This document shows, piece after piece, positions 59,252 through 64,000 of a stretch of DNA of 64,000 bases (its first letter is position 1; each line of letters opens with the position of its first letter). The DNA comes from Motiliproteus sp. MSK22-1 (GTDB lineage: Bacteria > Pseudomonadota > Gammaproteobacteria > Pseudomonadales > Balneatricaceae), in assembly GCF_001968815.1 (NCBI RefSeq), contig NZ_MIEQ01000044.1:62001-126000 (forward strand), read 5' to 3'. The notes beneath the pieces are model-generated. The model was given only the letters and a program-made list of their open reading frames with translations. It did not search any database and was not told the DNA's origin. Both the position numbers and the translations under genes were made by a program.

Positions 59252-59734
59252 CTACAGGGGCTCAAATTTAACGCGATCGACAAGTAATGAAACAACTCGT
59301 TGAGAAATCTCCGCAAGTTCATCGTCTGTATAAGCCCTGCTGGGAATTTTACCCCATACCGGGCTGGGCCAGGCGGCATCCTGCTTAAACCGAACCACAT
59401 GATGAAGATGTAATTGATGGACGACATTCCCCAGAGCGGCTACGTTCATTTTATCTGCTGAAAATATATCGACCAGATTTAAAGACAAGGTGCTTGATTC
59501 TTTAATCAGCTCCAACTGATCGGCATCAGTCAGATGATAAATTTCCGACACATCGGCACGTCGCGGTACCAGAATAAACCATGGATAGTTGGCATCGTTC
59601 ATCAACAGCAGATCACAAAGAGGAAAACTACCCAGCTTCAGGGTGTCCCGTTCTAACTGCGGATCCAGACTGTAGGAATGCAGCTCTGGATCAAGTTCGT
59701 GAGCTTGATCATAAACCAGTTCCAAATCATCCAT
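59252..59734 (-). CDS. HIT domain protein
   Basis: A 160-aa cytoplasmic protein. The histidine triad reads VVHQLHLHHVVRF (HxHxH variant HQLHLHH). HIT enzymes hydrolyse or transfer nucleotidyl groups. The fold begins near SFPLCDLLLMNDANYPWFILVPRR, as in HIT hydrolases. ATG 59734 has GAGGTAACAAG upstream. The frame extends further 5' with no support. It is 63 bp from the ADP-ribosylglycohydrolase stop region, on the same strand. Confidence 0.88.
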   Translation of the reverse strand: MDDLELVYDQAHELDPELHSYSLDPQLERDTLKLGSFPLCDLLLMNDANYPWFILVPRRADVSEIYHLTDADQLELIKESSTLSLNLVDIFSADKMNVAALGNVVHQLHLHHVVRFKQDAAWPSPVWGKIPSRAYTDDELAEISQRVVSLLVDRVKFEPL

Positions 59735-59859
59735 ACTTGTTACCTCAGTGTTAACTTCCCGGAATATAGATATGTAAAGCAAATCCACGTGTATTTAGGA
59801 ATAAGCCCTACCAGTCAGTATATACCAGTGGAGCGCCTGATCAGCTATCAATACAACCA

Positions 59860-60933
59860 TCAATAAGGAGGGAGTATCCGTCGGAAACCATGAAGCAGCA
59901 CGACTAACGCAAATAGCAGATTACGGGCAACAAGTAGCGGCCAGGCGATCTTTGGTGGACTTTGCGGTTTCCCTTCATTTAATTGCCGGGACAGAGTAGC
60001 CGCTAACTTTTCGATCCACTGATTGCTTTGAGGCCAGTCGACAACACCGTTAAGCCAGCGCTCGGGAATCGCTCCTTTGCCCTCACGTGCACCGATAATA
60101 CTACCGAGAATAGCAGCAGTAGTGTCCGTATCCCCCCCTGCTCCAATAATTTCCTGCAAAGCAGCCTGATAGTTATTGGGATATCGCAGCCAGACCTGTA
60201 TTACACAGGGTACCGTATGCTCAACAAAACCCGTTATCCCCCGATGACAACCGAGCCTCAAAGCAAGATTTGAAACCCGCTCCTTTGATCGCGCTGAATC
60301 GACCGCATCTTCAATCAGTCCGATAAAATAGTATGAGTCCTTACCATCCAGAACATGTCGCAGCTGACTCAACAATAAATGCCCACTAACCTCTGACTCA
60401 TTGGCACTGATATAGGCAGCAACCGCCACCGTCAACGCCCCCTGATAGGCCCGTTCATTACGATGAGTAATTCTGGTGGAACGACGGACATATTCACGCA
60501 GTTTGTTTCGATCTCGCCCAAAAACAACGCCTAAGAGTGCACTTCTGATAACTGCACCATTACCGGCGGAATCAACACCGCTATGTGATGTCGAAACCCC
60601 CAGGCAAAGCTTAATACATGCCTGAAATGTCGCTGCCCCACCTCCCACCGAGAAACAAAGCAGCCAACGCCGTAACCCCCGTGCTAATTGCTGCTCAAAA
60701 TTCTTAGCATCACTACCAGAGCGGATGAGTGCCTCAGCCACAAGACAGGCATGTTCGGTATCATCCGAAATCATGCCACGACCGAAGAGCATCCGGTGCC
60801 GATCAGGCGCTCCAAAAAATCGTTGAGCCCGCGCTGGAGAAAGTCCTTCACGGGGCAAGCCTAAAGCATCTCCTACTGCGCCTCCCAATAAACAACCGAC
60901 AATAGCACTACGCTCCAATCTGGAATCAGCCAT
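59860..60933 (-). CDS. ADP-ribosylglycohydrolase family protein with hydrophobic tail
   Basis: A 357-aa protein. DraG-type Mg2+ motifs are SDDTEHACLVAEAL (SDDTE, first metal site) and GAGGDTDTTAAILGSIIGA (second, GGDTDT). GGAVGDALGLPREGLSPARA is the N-terminal substrate loop. DraG-like enzymes remove ADP-ribose from proteins or small molecules. The last about 30 residues form a probable TM helix (PLLVARNLLFALVVLLHGFR), unusual for the family, which suggests a membrane anchor. No ADP-ribosyltransferase gene is in the window. Confidence 0.88.
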   Translation of the reverse strand: MADSRLERSAIVGCLLGGAVGDALGLPREGLSPARAQRFFGAPDRHRMLFGRGMISDDTEHACLVAEALIRSGSDAKNFEQQLARGLRRWLLCFSVGGGAATFQACIKLCLGVSTSHSGVDSAGNGAVIRSALLGVVFGRDRNKLREYVRRSTRITHRNERAYQGALTVAVAAYISANESEVSGHLLLSQLRHVLDGKDSYYFIGLIEDAVDSARSKERVSNLALRLGCHRGITGFVEHTVPCVIQVWLRYPNNYQAALQEIIGAGGDTDTTAAILGSIIGAREGKGAIPERWLNGVVDWPQSNQWIEKLAATLSRQLNEGKPQSPPKIAWPLLVARNLLFALVVLLHGFRRILPPY

Positions 60934-61449
60934 CTACTCCTCCTAAGTTCCACTCAAAGCGTTCGGGCCATCCTGCATGATCCTCCCGTACGAAATTAAT
61001 CTGAATTAGGACTATTTCATACCCAAAATAATTCCAATTTCCAAGAACACTCTTTAAGTGACTCTCTAGCTACCCTTTAATAACCTATCTATCGACCTGT
61101 AGCATTTGCCATCGGCTTACGTTTATAAGCCTTCCTGTATTGCTTTGATGTCTACTTGCCGTCTTCAGGATATTTCCTCCTAAGCAGTTCATGATCTATA
61201 TGACAGCCTCCAGCTTATTTTGTCTTAACCAACCTTAACTTGCAGCTTAACCCTGGATATGGCGTTTACTGATTCGGTAGCGCTGACAGCCAATCACAGT
61301 TGATTTAGCACAAGTACAAATATAAGACATTAGGAATATTATATATTACACCTAGTCATTCAGATTGGTGAGTGATGTTGTTTCACACTACATATCAGGA
61401 GGTTAAATCACTCCAGAAGAGCAGATATTCAAGTACTGATTTAGTGAAT
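60934..61449. other. Intergenic region upstream of nosR, no gene recognised
   Basis: About 516 AT-rich bases between the divergent ADP-ribosylglycohydrolase and nosR genes with no supported ORF. It probably carries promoters for both. A GGAGG sequence at about 61399 is not followed by a start codon. The FNR-type site is listed separately. Confidence 0.5.
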
Positions 61450-61463
61450 TTGACCTAAATCAA
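61450..61463. promoter_or_regulatory. FNR/DNR-type box upstream of nosR
   Basis: TTGACCTAAATCAA matches TTGAT-N4-ATCAA with one mismatch (TTGAC). The centre at 61456.5 is about 41 bp before a start near 61498, and TATACT at 61485-61490 is a fitting -10. This is class II activator geometry, as expected for FNR- or DNR/NnrR-type control of denitrification genes under low oxygen or nitric oxide. Confidence 0.85.
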
Positions 61464-61551
61464 AGGGTGGGCAAAAGCCAAGCGTATACTGGCCGTAAGG
61501 CTGCTTTAGCTTAGGCCCTGTTTTTTATATGCCAGTATTGAGTACCCACGA

Positions 61552-63735
61552 ATGGCCGTTTTTTTCTCTCGAAAACTGTTCTCGACTATCACCCTGTTAC
61601 CCTTATTAATAGTCGTACTTTTGTCAACGACGCTGGTCCCTTCAACAACTTGGGCCGTTGTTAATGTCAGCGCCACTAAAGAAGCACTCCCGATAATCAA
61701 AGCTGCTTTTCCTGACGCGACGATTGGCAAGAAAGTCCCCGTTGGAGATGACAGCCTCCCGGTCCGAACCATAACCAAAGGCGAAGAGATTATCGCCTAC
61801 GCTTTCGAAACCAATGATATCGTCGATATCCCTGCCTACTCAGGCGCTCCTATCAATATGATTGTGATGATGAAGCCCAGCGGCGAGTTTGTTCATTCCG
61901 CAGTATTGGAGCATCACGAGCCCATCCTGCTGGTGGGTATACCCGAGCACAAACTGTTCGACTTTGTTGATCAGTACGATGCCATGAAGGTCACCGACAG
62001 GGTTCGAGTCGGAGCATCCAATTCGACCGAAGGCGTGATCAGCGTCGACGCCGTTTCCGGAGCCACCGTAACGGTAATGGTGGTTAATGAAACCATAATG
62101 CGAGCAGCCAAGAAAGTGGGCATCGCCCTTGCCCTTCCAGGCCTGACTGCCGATGTCATCGTGCCGCCATCCACCATTAAACAGGAAGTATTCAGCGAGG
62201 CCAGCTGGGAAACCCTGACCGGTGACGGCTCGATACGTAAACTGGTGCTTAACCGTGGCCAGATAGACAAGGCCTTTGTCGGCACCGACGCAGAAGAGGT
62301 TGACATGGCTTCCGCTGAAAAAAAGGAAGACCTGTTTATTGAGCTGTACTACGCTCCGCTGAATATCCCTACCATTGGTCGTAACCTGCTCGGTGAAGAA
62401 CAGTATGCCTGGCTGCAAAGTGAGCTACAGGAGGGCGATCACGCAATCGCTGTATTCGGCAACGGTCGATACTCCTTCAAGGGCAATGGCTTTGTTCGCG
62501 GCGGAATATTCGATCGAACTCAGGTACAACAGAACGGCAAGGTTATCAGCTTTCATGACACCGACTATTACCGCTTCCAGGATTTCCTGATCGACGGGTA
62601 TCCAGGTTTTAAAGAAACCGCCATCTTTATTATCCGTAATCAATACGAATTTGATCACGGAACTCCCTGGCAGCTTGAACTGTTGGTTCGTCGTCAGGTC
62701 GGCGCACTGGACAGCGTTTTCACCAGTTTTTATGGTGACTACCTGACCCTGGATAAGTATATCGATCGCCCGGTCATGCCGGTGATCGAAGAAGCAGAAC
62801 CTGAGCCTTTGTGGGTTTCAATCTGGCGCGAAAAGACCTTCCAGATTACTGTGCTGACGATCAGCCTGGTGTTGCTGACAGTCATCATCTTTATGCAGGA
62901 TTACCTGGTACGCTTTCCCCGCATGCTTAATAATCTGCGTCATGTGTTCCTGGCTTACACGGTCATATTTATTGGTTGGTACACCCTCGGTCAACTGTCT
63001 GTTGTCAACGTTTTCACCTTTACTCATGCACTGATGGGGGACTTCCACTGGGGGCTGTTTTTGCTTGATCCAATCATTTTCATTCTCTGGGGCTATGTAG
63101 CAATGTCCATGCTGCTCTGGGGACGGGGAATTTTCTGTGGCTGGCTGTGTCCGTTCGGTGCCCTGCAGGAATTGATCAATGTCGTCGCCCGTAAGCTGAA
63201 AATCAAACAGCTGGAACCTTCTTTCGCTGTTCATGAGCGCCTCTGGGCAGTCAAATACATCATTCTTCTGGCATTGTTTGCCGTGTCTCTGGAATCTATC
63301 AGCGAAGCGGAAAAATATGCCGAAGTCGAACCCTTTAAAACCACTATCATGCTGAAATTCCAGCGTGAATGGGGTTATGTGCTCTACGCCGGCATTCTGT
63401 TGTTCGTGTCGCTCTTCACTCGTAAAGTTTATTGCCGCTACCTGTGTCCGCTGGGCGCCGCACTGGCAATTCCGTCTAAACTGCGTCTGTTCGATTGGCT
63501 TAAGCGTCGCAAGGAATGTGGCCAGCCCTGCAAAATCTGCGCTAATGAATGCGAGATTCAGGCAATTCATCCAGACGGGACGATAAACGCCAATGAATGC
63601 CATCACTGCCTGGACTGCCAGATGAGTTATCACAACGACAACAAGTGTCCGCCGCTGGTACAGAAAAAACGTAAAAAAGCAAAGATGGCGAAGAACCAGA
63701 TTCCGGCTGTCGAGATTGCAACACCTTCCGCATAA
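61552..63735 (+). CDS. nosR: NosR, nitrous oxide reductase maturation/expression protein
   Basis: A 727-aa membrane iron-sulfur flavoprotein. Residues 1-35 form an N-terminal hydrophobic segment, followed by a periplasmic FMN-binding domain with the covalent-flavin motif DAVSGATVT at about residue 165. About five or six TM helices follow at about 425-640. CGWLCPFGALQEL and CRYLCPLGAALAIP are two CxxxCP motifs, and CGQPCKICANEC to CHHCLDCQMSYHNDNKCPP holds cysteine clusters for [4Fe-4S] centres. NosR passes electrons to nitrous oxide reductase. The start is ATG 61552 with only a weak GAGTACC upstream. It is followed by nosZ at the window edge. Confidence 0.95.
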   Translation: MAVFFSRKLFSTITLLPLLIVVLLSTTLVPSTTWAVVNVSATKEALPIIKAAFPDATIGKKVPVGDDSLPVRTITKGEEIIAYAFETNDIVDIPAYSGAPINMIVMMKPSGEFVHSAVLEHHEPILLVGIPEHKLFDFVDQYDAMKVTDRVRVGASNSTEGVISVDAVSGATVTVMVVNETIMRAAKKVGIALALPGLTADVIVPPSTIKQEVFSEASWETLTGDGSIRKLVLNRGQIDKAFVGTDAEEVDMASAEKKEDLFIELYYAPLNIPTIGRNLLGEEQYAWLQSELQEGDHAIAVFGNGRYSFKGNGFVRGGIFDRTQVQQNGKVISFHDTDYYRFQDFLIDGYPGFKETAIFIIRNQYEFDHGTPWQLELLVRRQVGALDSVFTSFYGDYLTLDKYIDRPVMPVIEEAEPEPLWVSIWREKTFQITVLTISLVLLTVIIFMQDYLVRFPRMLNNLRHVFLAYTVIFIGWYTLGQLSVVNVFTFTHALMGDFHWGLFLLDPIIFILWGYVAMSMLLWGRGIFCGWLCPFGALQELINVVARKLKIKQLEPSFAVHERLWAVKYIILLALFAVSLESISEAEKYAEVEPFKTTIMLKFQREWGYVLYAGILLFVSLFTRKVYCRYLCPLGAALAIPSKLRLFDWLKRRKECGQPCKICANECEIQAIHPDGTINANECHHCLDCQMSYHNDNKCPPLVQKKRKKAKMAKNQIPAVEIATPSA

Positions 63736-63795
63736 ACAGAAAAATGAGTGCTTTTACACTGATAAGAGCGCAATTGATAGAAAAGGAGTATTCAG

Positions 63796-63816
63796 ATGAT
63801 TGATCCAAAAAAATAA
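63796..63816 (+). other. Tiny ORF (MIDPKK) directly before a strong hairpin
   Basis: ATG ATT GAT CCA AAA AAA TAA, with AAAAGGAG ten bases upstream, a strong ribosome binding site. The stop codon ends one base before the 9-bp hairpin at 63817. It may be a leader peptide, a remnant of a lost gene or a chance match. Confidence 0.3.
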
Positions 63817-63852
63817 CCCTGTCTGCTGGTCCTTATCGGGACTCAGACAGGG
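63817..63852 (+). terminator. Strong hairpin between nosR and nosZ
   Basis: CCCTGTCTG (63817-63825) pairs perfectly with CAGACAGGG (63844-63852). The inner bases can add GGTCC/GGGAC pairs. There is no T run, so it may be an mRNA-stabilising or processing element before nosZ, or an attenuator tied to the preceding tiny ORF. Confidence 0.6.
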
Positions 63853-63997
63853 AAGCGATATCAGCAGGATACGACTTACAGAACCTGCAGTTGTTTCAGT
63901 AGATGGCACCGACAGTACAGACCAATAGTCACAGGGTCGCCATAGATGCAGTAAGCAAAGATGCGTTATTCCCTTAAAAGAGATGGAGAAATAAATA

Positions 63998-64000
63998 ATG
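63998..64000 (+). CDS. nosZ: Probable start codon of nosZ (edge of window)
   Basis: The last three bases are ATG, preceded by GATGGAGAAATAAATA with GGAG at a plausible distance. Since nosZ follows nosR in nearly all nos loci, this is likely its start. No coding sequence is visible to confirm it. Confidence 0.4.

Noticed and set aside
62818-63633. Minus-strand 271-aa frame
   Set aside because: It is antisense to nosR, whose coding is certain.

Overview
The window looks like chromosome of a free-living, probably marine gammaproteobacterium. An Oceanospirillales- or Pseudomonadales-like host fits the fmdB-aspS-yebC and psrA-ldt-nagZ gene orders, the TAXI-type TRAP transporter, the DUF2956 and DUF5062 families and the start of a nitrous oxide reductase (nos) locus. 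This placement is inferred from gene content only. No rRNA, tRNA, CRISPR array or intact prophage was seen.

Layout. 1-3.9 kb: end of a bacteriohemerythrin gene, a MarR regulator with a repeat-encoded Asn-rich N-terminus, maleylacetoacetate isomerase, a Bcr/CflA drug exporter and a VOC protein. 4.0-8.8 kb: a 7-bp tandem repeat array, then a TAXI TRAP receptor, a fused TRAP permease and a UspA protein. 9-25 kb: LysE exporter, PqqD-like protein, small Cys-rich protein, two GSTs each divergent from a LysR regulator, a DEAD/H helicase, a complete AmmeMemoRadiSam set, and a minus-strand run sohB-psrA-ldt-nagZ-mscS. 25-28 kb: cNMP-binding protein, a structured intergenic segment and moeA.

28.1-32 kb is an accessory patch. 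An about 800-bp cassette (a 119-aa protein gene with its promoter region and terminator, plus a small membrane protein gene) occurs twice. The copies are separated by a truncated transposase, short repeats and an AT-rich membrane protein gene. It is followed by DUF2956, a large LtaS-type sulfatase-fold enzyme, a periplasmic binding lipoprotein paired with a GGDEF/EAL protein, a thioesterase and a second GGDEF/EAL protein.

43-54.5 kb is an envelope-stress neighbourhood: COG4315 lipoprotein, ECF sigma/anti-sigma pair, AI-2E-type permease, YqjD/YqjE/YqjK-like proteins, a three-BON periplasmic protein, a histidine kinase with a sigma54-activating response regulator, a small lipoprotein, CsbD, two DUF1328 proteins and MgtC. 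Three genes here carry sigma54-type -24/-12 promoters. Upstream palindromes (GGGG-N6-CCCC) are centred at the same 71.5-bp distance from two of these promoters. This is the best candidate for an undescribed local regulon.

54.5-64 kb: Na+/H+-type antiporter, yebC, aspS, fmdB, a HIT protein, an ADP-ribosylglycohydrolase with a hydrophobic tail, and nosR behind an FNR/DNR-type box. A strong hairpin and a tiny ORF precede what is probably the nosZ start at the window edge.
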